Assembly: GCF_002007235.1 (NCBI RefSeq)
Contig: NZ_MUHW01000019.1
Location: 19,240-83,239 of the forward strand
DNA length: 64,000 bases
From: Oribacterium sp. C9
GTDB taxonomy: Bacteria > Bacillota > Clostridia > Lachnospirales > Lachnospiraceae
Reading direction: 5' to 3'
A program made the position numbers and the translations under genes. Positions 43,070 to 51,027 of the stretch are shown here, one piece after another. Within the stretch, counting starts at the first letter, position 1. Each line of letters opens with the position of its first letter. The notes beneath the pieces are model-generated. The model had not been told where the DNA came from. It saw nothing but the letters and a program-made list of their open reading frames with translations, and did not search any database.

Positions 43070-44428
43070 ATGGATAATCAGTCAACATCATCAGCTATGA
43101 CAAGAATTCAGTCATTGCTCGATGAGTTCAGCTTTGTTGAGATCGGACGTCTTGTTGAAGCAAGATCAACAGATTTCAACCTTGCTGAGAAGAAAGCACC
43201 ATCCGATGGTGTTGTAACCGGCTACGGAACTATCGACGGTAACCTTGTGTATGTTTATGCACAGGACGCTGCAGTTCTCGGCGGTTCAATCGGAGAGATG
43301 CATGCCAGAAAAATTGCCAACATTTACTCAATGGCGATGAAGAATCAGGCTCCAGTTATCGCACTTGTAGATTGCTCAGGTGTCAGACTTGAGGAGGCAA
43401 ATGACTCCTTATTTGGTCTCGGACGTATCTACAAGAAGCAGACTCTTGCAAGCGGTCAGATCCCTCAGATCACAGCTATTTTCGGAAACTGCGGCGGCGG
43501 ACTTACAGTTCTTGCAGGTCTTTCAGACTATGTTCTCATGGAGAACACAACTGCAAAGGCATACGTAAATGCTCCTGATGCTGTAATTGGAAACAAGGAC
43601 GACGAGATCGCAAAGGCTGCAAAGCGCGAGGAGTTCGGACTTGTTGATTTCGATGGCACAGAAGATGAGATTTTCGCTCAGATTCGTAAGTTAGTTGCTG
43701 TATTACCAGGAAATAATGAGGACGGCGGAGTACTTGAGGAGAACACAGATGACCTTAACCGTGCAGTTCTTTCTTTCGACACACTTGAGGCAGGAGAGGC
43801 TGTTAAGCAGCTCGCTGACAACGGTATCTTCCTTGAGACAAAGAAGGGCTATTCAAGTGATGTTATCACAGGCTTCGCTCAGATCGGCGGCGAGACAGTT
43901 GCCATCGTTGCAAACAAGAGCCAGAAGCTCACATGGAAGGGTGCAGATAAGGCTGCAAGACTTGTTTCTTTTGCCAATGCTTTCGACCTTCCTGTAGTAT
44001 CAATCGTAGACGTAACAGCTTACTGCAACTGTGAGTGCACAGAGAAGCATATGCCTACTATGGCTGCAAGACTTGCTTATGCATACAGCAATGCAGATGT
44101 ACCTGTTATCACAGTAGTTAAGAACGCACTTGGTACAGCCGGTCTTACATTCGGTGCCAAGGCTCTCGGCGCAGATATCGTATATGCATACAACAACTCA
44201 AAGATCGGTGTTATGGATGCAGAGCAGGCTGCAAAGCTTGTTTGCGATGGTGACGCTGAGGCTCAGAAGAAGTTTGCAGAGCAGAACACTGCACTTGCAG
44301 CAGCTAAGAGAGGTTATGTAGACGAGATCATCGCTCCTGAGGAGACAAGACAGAGAATCGCTGCTTCTCTTCAGATGCTTGGATGGAAGAGCGTTTACAG
44401 ACCGGATAAGAAGAACGGAACCGTTTAA
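43070..44428 (+). CDS. Acyl-CoA carboxyltransferase-like subunit of a Na+-pump decarboxylase (MmdA-like)
   Basis: The 452-residue protein is a carboxyltransferase of the crotonase superfamily, related to MmdA and propionyl-CoA carboxylase beta chains. Two half-domains are visible, with glycine-rich oxyanion segments FGNCGGGLTVLAGL and KNALGTAGLTFGAKALGAD, and the GSIGEMHARKI block. It is about 55 residues shorter than classical MmdA and the N-half is divergent, so the acyl-CoA substrate cannot be named. GGAGG precedes the ATG. It is the first gene of the operon. Confidence 0.82.
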   Translation: MDNQSTSSAMTRIQSLLDEFSFVEIGRLVEARSTDFNLAEKKAPSDGVVTGYGTIDGNLVYVYAQDAAVLGGSIGEMHARKIANIYSMAMKNQAPVIALVDCSGVRLEEANDSLFGLGRIYKKQTLASGQIPQITAIFGNCGGGLTVLAGLSDYVLMENTTAKAYVNAPDAVIGNKDDEIAKAAKREEFGLVDFDGTEDEIFAQIRKLVAVLPGNNEDGGVLEENTDDLNRAVLSFDTLEAGEAVKQLADNGIFLETKKGYSSDVITGFAQIGGETVAIVANKSQKLTWKGADKAARLVSFANAFDLPVVSIVDVTAYCNCECTEKHMPTMAARLAYAYSNADVPVITVVKNALGTAGLTFGAKALGADIVYAYNNSKIGVMDAEQAAKLVCDGDAEAQKKFAEQNTALAAAKRGYVDEIIAPEETRQRIAASLQMLGWKSVYRPDKKNGTV

Positions 44429-44442
44429 TGAGAGGAGACAGA

Positions 44443-45573
44443 ATGAAACAGTGGTTTAGAAAAGCTGCTCTCTGTTTAGCTCTTGTATTTTCCGTTATCA
44501 CACTTGCGGCTTGCGGAAGCACAAATAAGGAGACTGTACAGCCTCTGGATCCTACTATCAAGGGTCAGCTCGAGAAGCAGGCAATGCAGTATGCAGAAAA
44601 CAGCATCTATTCTCTTTCTGAGGAAACAATTCAGGAACAGATTGATTATGCATACAAGATAAAGGATGCCATTACATACAATGGTCTCACAAACTACAAG
44701 AACGATCTCGATCGTCTCGGAGCCTTTGTCAGTGTTGATAATGCAGAAGCTTCCAAAACAGAAGAGGGCTATCAGATCGTAATCAATTCAACATTCGAAA
44801 AGAGAGCACTTAAGCTTACACTTGGCATCAATGAGATGTCAGGTTCAACAACAGAGATGACCTTCGAGCCTATCTACTCAACACCTGAGCTGATGGGTGA
44901 TGCAGCAGGAAACCTTGTTGTTGGTATGGGAACAGTATTTGCAGTACTTATCTTTATCGCTTGGATCATTTCACTTTTCAAGTACATCAGCGTATTTGAG
45001 AAGAAGATGAAGGATAAGAAAGATGCCAAGGCTGCACAGGCAGCTCCTAAGGCAGCTCCTGCTCCTGCAGCGGCTCCTGCTCCTAAGGCTCCTGTTGCCG
45101 GCGATGACACAATTCAGGCTGTTATCGCAGCAGCTATTGCAGCATACGAAGCAGATACAGAGGGTGCTGTAAGTGCTGAAGGTTTTGTACCCGGACCTAC
45201 ACTTAACAACAATCTTCGTGTTCGTCCTTTGAGAAACCGCAGCTTCTCAGCCGCAGCTGTAGAGACAGCAGTTGCTTCCGCTCCTGTTGTAACATCAGTT
45301 GCACCTGCAGCAGTTACTCCTGCAGCAGCTCCTGCTCCTAAGGCAGCCGGCACTCAGGGTTCCATCAAGGTTGATGCTCCTATGCCGGGCAAGATCCTCG
45401 CCGTAAAGAAGAATGTAGGCGACGCAGTTAAGTCAGGTGATTGTATCCTTGTACTTGAAGCCATGAAGATGGAGAACGAGATCGTTGCTCCTCAGGATGG
45501 TACTGTAGCTTCCATCAACGTATCTGTTGGTGAGGCAGTAGAGTCAGGATCAACACTTGCAACTTTAAATTAA
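44443..45573 (+). CDS. OadG-like gamma subunit fused to a biotinyl domain, with a lipoprotein-type signal
   Basis: The 376-residue protein has an N-terminal signal ending LAACGS, a lipobox-type motif, then an extracellular domain of about 120 residues, a membrane helix (about 163-183, LVVGMGTVFAVLIFIAWIIS), a Pro/Ala linker, an intermediate IAAAIAAYEAD helix and a C-terminal biotin carrier domain with EAMKMEN (Lys is biotinylated). The GTVFAVLIFIAWII region matches OadG small subunits, which hold the decarboxylase complex together. GAGGAGACAG precedes ATG 44443. Fusion with the biotin carrier is less usual than separate subunits. Confidence 0.82.
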   Translation: MKQWFRKAALCLALVFSVITLAACGSTNKETVQPLDPTIKGQLEKQAMQYAENSIYSLSEETIQEQIDYAYKIKDAITYNGLTNYKNDLDRLGAFVSVDNAEASKTEEGYQIVINSTFEKRALKLTLGINEMSGSTTEMTFEPIYSTPELMGDAAGNLVVGMGTVFAVLIFIAWIISLFKYISVFEKKMKDKKDAKAAQAAPKAAPAPAAAPAPKAPVAGDDTIQAVIAAAIAAYEADTEGAVSAEGFVPGPTLNNNLRVRPLRNRSFSAAAVETAVASAPVVTSVAPAAVTPAAAPAPKAAGTQGSIKVDAPMPGKILAVKKNVGDAVKSGDCILVLEAMKMENEIVAPQDGTVASINVSVGEAVESGSTLATLN

Positions 45574-45611
45574 CATGGGCATGGCCCTTTCCATAATGAG
45601 AGGTAATTAAT

Positions 45612-45977
45612 ATGAAGAAATATACTATCACAGTTAATGGCGTCGCTTATGACGTAACAGTAGAAGAGGGTGGCAATGCATCCGGAGCTCCTAGAGCAGC
45701 CGCTCCTGCAGCTGCACCGGCTCCTGCAGCAGCTCCAGCTCCAGCAGCATCAGGCTCACAGGGTTCAGTAAAGGTTGAGGCTCCTATGCCAGGAAAGATC
45801 CTTGCTGTAAAGAAGAACGTAGGTGATGCAGTTAAGTCAGGCGAGGCTATCCTTGTACTTGAGGCCATGAAGATGGAGAACGAGATTGTTGCTCCTCAGG
45901 ATGGTACTGTAGCTTCCATCAACGTATCTGTTGGTGAGGCAGTAGAATCAGGTGCAACTCTTGCAACTCTTAACTGA
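45612..45977 (+). CDS. Biotin carrier protein of the decarboxylase (MmdC/1.3S-like)
   Basis: The 121-residue protein has an N-terminal strand region (MKKYTITVNGVAYDVTVEEG), a Pro/Ala linker and a biotinyl domain with the EAMKMEN biotinylation site. The last 71 residues differ from the biotinyl domain of the preceding gene at only five positions, and 59 bp are identical at DNA level (45484-45542 and 45888-45946). It carries CO2 between carboxyltransferase and the membrane pump. Confidence 0.93.
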   Translation: MKKYTITVNGVAYDVTVEEGGNASGAPRAAAPAAAPAPAAAPAPAASGSQGSVKVEAPMPGKILAVKKNVGDAVKSGEAILVLEAMKMENEIVAPQDGTVASINVSVGEAVESGATLATLN

Positions 45978-46034
45978 TCAAAAGTTAAGTAATTGCATTA
46001 TGTTGATTTGATTTGCTGTGGAGGTTATTAAAAT

Positions 46035-47183
46035 ATGAACGCATTACAAACATTTTCAAACCTGCTCCAGCAGACAGCTTTCGTAAGCATGACATGGGGA
46101 AATATCCTGATGATCTTCGTCGCTTTTATTTTCCTTTATCTTGCTATCGCCAAGGGATTTGAGCCACTTCTTCTGGTTCCTATCGCCTTCGGTATGCTGC
46201 TTGTTAATATCTATCCGGACATCATGCTTGAGCCGGAGAAGTCAATTAGCGGAACAGGTGGTCTTCTTTGGTACTTCTTCCATCTTGATGAGTGGTCAAT
46301 CCTGCCATCACTTATCTTCATGGGTGTAGGTGCCCAGACTGATTTCTCACCGCTGATCGCGAACCCGATCACATTCCTGCTCGGTGCCGCTGCTCAGTTC
46401 GGTATTTACTCAGCTTATTTCATGGCTATCTTCATGGGATTCAATGGAGCAGCAGCTGCAGCCATCTCTATCATCGGTGGTGCTGACGGCCCTACTTCCA
46501 TCTTCCTTTGCAATAAGCTCGGACAGACATCTCTTCTCGGACCAATCGCAGTAGCAGCTTACTCCTACATGTCACTGGTTCCTATTATTCAGCCTCCTAT
46601 CATGAAGGCTCTTACAACAGAAGAAGAGCGTAAGGTAAAGATGCCTACACTTCGTCCTGTATCAAAGCTTGAGAGAATCCTTTTCCCAATCGTTGTTACA
46701 GTAGTTGTTTGTGTACTTCTTCCTACAACAGCACCACTCGTTGGTATGCTCATGCTCGGTAATCTCTTCAAGGAGTGCGGTGTTGTTAAGCAGCTCACAG
46801 AGACAGCATCAAACGCTATGATGTACATCGTAGTTATCATGCTCGGAACATCTGTAGGTGGTGCAACATCTGCTGAGGCTTTCCTTAATGTTGATACATT
46901 AAAGATCGTAGCCCTTGGTCTTATCGCATTTGCGTTTGGTACAGCTGCCGGTGTTGTAATCGGAAAGCTTATGTACGTTCTTTCTGGAAAGAAGATCAAC
47001 CCTCTGATCGGTTCTGCCGGAGTTTCAGCCGTTCCTATGGCTGCCAGAGTATCACAGAAGGTTGCTGCCGAAACTGATCCTACAAACTTCCTGCTCATGC
47101 AGGCTATGGGTCCTAACGTAGCCGGAGTTATCGGTACTGCTGTAGCAGCCGGTACATTTATGGCCGTTTACGGTGTTAAGTAA
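46035..47183 (+). CDS. oadB: Na+-translocating decarboxylase beta subunit (OadB/MmdB/GcdB)
   Basis: The 382-residue membrane protein has about nine to eleven helices and the family motif IIGGADGPTSIF with the conserved Asp of the Na+ channel, followed by PLVGMLMLGN and the SAVPMAARVSQ segment. It decarboxylates carboxybiotin and pumps Na+ out, storing decarboxylation energy. AGGTTATT lies before the ATG at a weak ribosome site; GGAGG is 13 nt upstream. Substrate identity depends on the partner transferases. Confidence 0.93.
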   Translation: MNALQTFSNLLQQTAFVSMTWGNILMIFVAFIFLYLAIAKGFEPLLLVPIAFGMLLVNIYPDIMLEPEKSISGTGGLLWYFFHLDEWSILPSLIFMGVGAQTDFSPLIANPITFLLGAAAQFGIYSAYFMAIFMGFNGAAAAAISIIGGADGPTSIFLCNKLGQTSLLGPIAVAAYSYMSLVPIIQPPIMKALTTEEERKVKMPTLRPVSKLERILFPIVVTVVVCVLLPTTAPLVGMLMLGNLFKECGVVKQLTETASNAMMYIVVIMLGTSVGGATSAEAFLNVDTLKIVALGLIAFAFGTAAGVVIGKLMYVLSGKKINPLIGSAGVSAVPMAARVSQKVAAETDPTNFLLMQAMGPNVAGVIGTAVAAGTFMAVYGVK

Positions 47184-47196
47184 ATAAGGAGATAAA

Positions 47197-48600
47197 ATGG
47201 CTAAAGTAAAAATTACAGAAACAGTACTGCGTGATGCTCACCAGTCATTAATAGCAACTCGTATGCCGAGTTCAGAAATGGAGCCGATCCTTGATAAGAT
47301 GGATCAGGTTGGTTATAACGCTGTGGAGTGCTGGGGCGGCGCTACATTTGATTCATGTCTTCGTTTCCTTAAGGAAGATCCTTGGGAGAGACTCAGAATG
47401 ATCAAGAGTCACATGAAGAACACAAAGCTTCAGATGCTTTTCAGAGGTCAGAACATCCTCGGATACAATCACTATGCCGATGACGTTGTTGACAATTTCG
47501 TAGAGAGATCGATCGCTAACGGTATCGATGTTATCCGTATTTTCGACTGTCTCAATGATATCCGTAACCTTGAGACTGCTGTTAAGGCTACAAAGAGAGA
47601 GGGCGGACATGCTCAGATCGCTCTTTGCTATACTCTCGGTGACGCATACACACTCGATTACTGGGAGAAGCTCGCTAACGACGTAGAGAGCCTCGGTGCA
47701 GATTCACTCTGTGTCAAGGACATGGCAGGTCTCCTTCTTCCACAGGCAGGTTACGACCTCGTTAAGGCTCTCAAGAGAGGAACAAAGCTTCCTATCGAGA
47801 TCCATACACACTACACATCAGGTATGGCTTCTATGACTTACCTTAAGTGTATCGAGGCAGGTGCTGACATCATCGATACAGCATCTACACCTTTCGCTCT
47901 TGGTACATCACAGCCTTCAACAGACGTTATGGTCAAGGCTCTCGAGGGTACAGAATACGATACAGGTCTTGATGTAAACAAGCTCATCGATGTATCCAAC
48001 TACTTCGAGCCATATCGTGAGGAGTGCCTGAAGTCAGGTCTTCTTTCAACAAAGGTTCTCGGTGTTAATGTCAATACTCTCAGATATCAGGTACCTGGCG
48101 GCATGCTTTCAAACCTTATTTCTCAGCTTCACCAGGCTGGTAAGGACGATCAGCTTACAGCAGTTCTTGAGGAAGTTCCAAGAGTTCGTAAGGACTTCGG
48201 TGAGCCACCTCTCGTTACTCCTTCATCACAGATCGTTGGTACACAGGCTGTTATGAACGTTCTCATGGGTGAGAGATACAAGATGGTTCCTAACGAGTCA
48301 CGTAAGCTCGTTGCAGGAGAGTTCGGACGTACAGTTAAGCCTATGGATCCTGAAGTAGTAGCTAAGATCCTTAAGGGTGCTTCACAGATGACAGATCGTC
48401 CTGCTGACCATATCGAGCCTCAGATGGAGAAGTACACTGAGGAGACAAAGAAGTATGTAAAGAATCCTACCAAGGAAGATGTTCTTTCATACGCTCTCTT
48501 CCCTGCAGTAGCAAAGGACTTCTTCGAGTACAGAAATGCTCAGGAGTCAGGCGTAGCAACAACAGCTGCAGACAAAGCCAACAAGGCGTATCCAGTTTAA
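47197..48600 (+). CDS. oadA: Oxaloacetate decarboxylase/pyruvate carboxylase-type carboxyltransferase (OadA-like, 5S-like), no biotin domain
   Basis: The 467-residue protein starts ITETVLRDAHQSLIATRM, the HMGL-like TIM-barrel signature with the metal-binding Asp, and carries ECWGGATFD, LCVKDMAGLL with the Lys that is carboxylated, and the IHTHYTSGMA metal-site histidines. It transfers CO2 between oxaloacetate/pyruvate and biotin. It lacks the C-terminal biotinyl domain of classical OadA, which is instead supplied by the two upstream genes, as in the 5S subunit of transcarboxylase. AAGGAG precedes the ATG. A strong terminator ends the operon. Confidence 0.93.
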   Translation: MAKVKITETVLRDAHQSLIATRMPSSEMEPILDKMDQVGYNAVECWGGATFDSCLRFLKEDPWERLRMIKSHMKNTKLQMLFRGQNILGYNHYADDVVDNFVERSIANGIDVIRIFDCLNDIRNLETAVKATKREGGHAQIALCYTLGDAYTLDYWEKLANDVESLGADSLCVKDMAGLLLPQAGYDLVKALKRGTKLPIEIHTHYTSGMASMTYLKCIEAGADIIDTASTPFALGTSQPSTDVMVKALEGTEYDTGLDVNKLIDVSNYFEPYREECLKSGLLSTKVLGVNVNTLRYQVPGGMLSNLISQLHQAGKDDQLTAVLEEVPRVRKDFGEPPLVTPSSQIVGTQAVMNVLMGERYKMVPNESRKLVAGEFGRTVKPMDPEVVAKILKGASQMTDRPADHIEPQMEKYTEETKKYVKNPTKEDVLSYALFPAVAKDFFEYRNAQESGVATTAADKANKAYPV

Positions 48601-48622
48601 TAGAGACTGATTTATCCTTTTT

Positions 48623-48658
48623 AAAGAGGGTGCCGGATTCCGGCACCCTCTTTAATTT
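48623..48658 (+). terminator. Terminator of the decarboxylase operon
   Basis: A perfect 14-bp stem AAAGAGGGTGCCGG/CCGGCACCCTCTTT with a 3-nt loop, followed by AATTTTA. Confidence 0.92.
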
Positions 48659-48762
48659 TATATGCCAAAGTATGGGCATGAGAGCACAGCACGAATCACA
48701 TCTATTTGACTCTTTTGATTATTACGAATCTTTGTCGGTTATCTGAATAATTCGATTTTTCG

Positions 48763-48920
48763 TTGACGCTGCAATTTACTGATTTTATATTGTAGAAGTA
48801 GTAAAATAGTACATACTTTTGAATTAAGATCAATAATTATACAAGGGAGATGTCTAAGCAGGATCTCATATATACGTACATGTACTTCGCATATGTGATT
48901 CTGTTTTGGATACAGGGGTC
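48763..48920 (+). promoter_or_regulatory. Promoter and hairpin leader of the SH3/glucosaminidase gene
   Basis: TTGACG at 48763 and TATATT at 48786 are spaced 17 nt. The leader of about 120 nt contains an imperfect stem CAGGATCTCATAT (48859) with ATATGTGATTCTG (48891), capped by the palindrome GTACATGTAC. No known riboswitch was recognised. The remaining 48601-48762 holds only the previous terminator and AT-rich DNA. Confidence 0.55.
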
Positions 48921-50990
48921 ATGAAAAAATCAATCCTTAAACGGAAACTTCATAAAACCGGAGCTCTGTTATCAGCGCTCAGTATCTTTATGTCAGCACC
49001 GGCAGGAAGCTTACTTAACAGTGCCTCCACTGCTTATGCCGAATCTATGGCAGTTATATCCGGAAGCAACGTAAATGTCCGTTCCGCAGCAGGAACCGAC
49101 AGCTCCATCGTCACATCTTTGGGAAATAACACCCAGGTCATGGTGATGAACCAGACCACAGGAAATGACGGCAATATCTGGTATCAGATTTCATTTTCAG
49201 GCGGAAGCGGCTATGTCCGTTCGGACTTTGTAAAGTACCAGACTACTTATACAACTGACGGTAACTTCGAAAACTATCTCACACAGCAGGGCTTCCCGGA
49301 AAGCTATAAGCCGGGACTCAGACAGCTCCATGCCCAGTATCCAAACTGGGTCTTTACAGCGGAGCAGACAGGTCTTGATTGGTCATATGTAATTCAGTCT
49401 GAATTACAGGGAACAAACAGCCTCATAGAAAAAACAGTAAGATCTTCATGGAAATCCACAGATCCGGGTAAGTTTGACTGGACCACATCCACCTGGCCGG
49501 GTTTCGACGGTGCCACATGGGTAGCCGCTTCTCAGGGAATCCTTGAATACTATATGGACCCGAGAAATTTCCTTGATGAGAACTACATTTTCCAGTTCAC
49601 CGCCCACAAGTACGATCCTTCAAAGCAGACACTTGAAGGATTAAAATCCATGGTACAGGGAACCTTCCTTGAGGGAACTGTAACTGTAGATTCCTCAAGC
49701 GCTCTTTATCAGGCTGCACTTCAGCAAATGTATGCAAACTCAGGACAGTCCGGTGATGCAAACTCAGCCGGTGTAACAGTAGCCTCTGACATAAGCGCTC
49801 TTGTAAATGCGGGTATGAGCAACGATGAAGTTGTTATCGCCTATGAGGGACCGATGGCAGGAGGTGATGCATCTCACTATGTTTCCGCTGTCATTCCTTC
49901 TGCAGGTTCTGACGGTTCACCGGTTGCATCATCAAATTCCGCCTCTATAGTAGATGCTTCAGGAGCAGGCTCGGATATTTCCGCAGCCATCACTGACGGA
50001 AGTGGTGCAGCATACAATTCAGCTTATCAGGCAATTGCTTCAGGTTCCGGTGCCATGACAGTGACTTACTCAGACATCATCATGGAAGCTGCTCAGCTTT
50101 CACAGGTCAACCCGTATGTTCTCGCATCCATGATCATCCAGGAACAGGGTACAAAGGGAACCAGCGGCTCTATTTCAGGTGCCACAGGATATTATAATTT
50201 CTTCAACGTAGGTGCTTATGCCGCAGGAGGCATGACAGCAGTTGAAAGAGGTCTCTGGTATGCTTCCCAGAGCGGCAGCTACAACAGACCATGGAACTCC
50301 ATAGAACGCGCCATCATCGGCGGTGCTCTTTTCTATGCCCAGAACTATGTAGACGCAGGACAGAACACACTCTATCTTAAGAAGTTCAATGTTCAGGGCG
50401 CTAACATGTTCAAGCACCAGTACATGACAAACACTCAGGGTGCTGCAGAAGAGGGCAAGAAGCTCGGAAAGGCATATAACCAGACCATGCGTAACGATGC
50501 CATCGAGTTCTTCATTCCTGTATACACCAACATGCCTGAAACAGCATGTCCTATGCCTACAAAGGACGGTAATCCGAACAACAAGCTGGGAGCTCTTTCC
50601 GTTGACGGCTTCGCCCTTACACCGGGCTTCAATATGGACACTGAATCCTACACACTTATCGTAGATCCTTCAGTTTCCTATGTTAATGTTTCTGCCGCAG
50701 CCATTCATTCCGGGGCAACCATCTCAGGTGCAGGGCAGGTAGCATTGACACAGGCATCCAACATCATCCCCGTTACAGTAACTGCGGAGAACGGAGACCA
50801 GAGAACCTATACCATAACCATCAACAAGGCTGGTGGCGGAATGTACAGTTCCGATCAGTCTGCCATAGCAAATACAGACAACTCAGCGAACAGTGTTTCT
50901 GTCCAGATCGAATCCTCAGACGCTTCTGTTTTCGTTCCTTCTGACGCAATCGCTTCTAATGTAGTTGAAGTTGGAGTCGGTCCATTGTAA
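48921..50990 (+). CDS. Exported SH3 / glucosaminidase-like wall protein with a cadherin-like domain
   Basis: The 689-residue protein has a signal peptide (about 1-41, ending TAYAE), a bacterial SH3 domain (about 43-115, SGSNVNVRSAAGTDSSI), a long helical region (about 120-270, with GLDWSYVIQSELQG), a Ser/Gly/Ala linker, a glucosaminidase-like muramidase domain (about 385-520, with IIQEQG as the catalytic-Glu region and YYNFFNVGAYA), and a C-terminal cadherin-like beta-sandwich (about 555-635). It probably cleaves peptidoglycan at the cell surface. ATG 48921 fits the signal peptide; the ribosome site is weak. Confidence 0.85.
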   Translation: MKKSILKRKLHKTGALLSALSIFMSAPAGSLLNSASTAYAESMAVISGSNVNVRSAAGTDSSIVTSLGNNTQVMVMNQTTGNDGNIWYQISFSGGSGYVRSDFVKYQTTYTTDGNFENYLTQQGFPESYKPGLRQLHAQYPNWVFTAEQTGLDWSYVIQSELQGTNSLIEKTVRSSWKSTDPGKFDWTTSTWPGFDGATWVAASQGILEYYMDPRNFLDENYIFQFTAHKYDPSKQTLEGLKSMVQGTFLEGTVTVDSSSALYQAALQQMYANSGQSGDANSAGVTVASDISALVNAGMSNDEVVIAYEGPMAGGDASHYVSAVIPSAGSDGSPVASSNSASIVDASGAGSDISAAITDGSGAAYNSAYQAIASGSGAMTVTYSDIIMEAAQLSQVNPYVLASMIIQEQGTKGTSGSISGATGYYNFFNVGAYAAGGMTAVERGLWYASQSGSYNRPWNSIERAIIGGALFYAQNYVDAGQNTLYLKKFNVQGANMFKHQYMTNTQGAAEEGKKLGKAYNQTMRNDAIEFFIPVYTNMPETACPMPTKDGNPNNKLGALSVDGFALTPGFNMDTESYTLIVDPSVSYVNVSAAAIHSGATISGAGQVALTQASNIIPVTVTAENGDQRTYTITINKAGGGMYSSDQSAIANTDNSANSVSVQIESSDASVFVPSDAIASNVVEVGVGPL

Positions 50991-51027
50991 AATAGAGCGA
51001 TATTATAAACATAAAAAAGAGGTTTTC

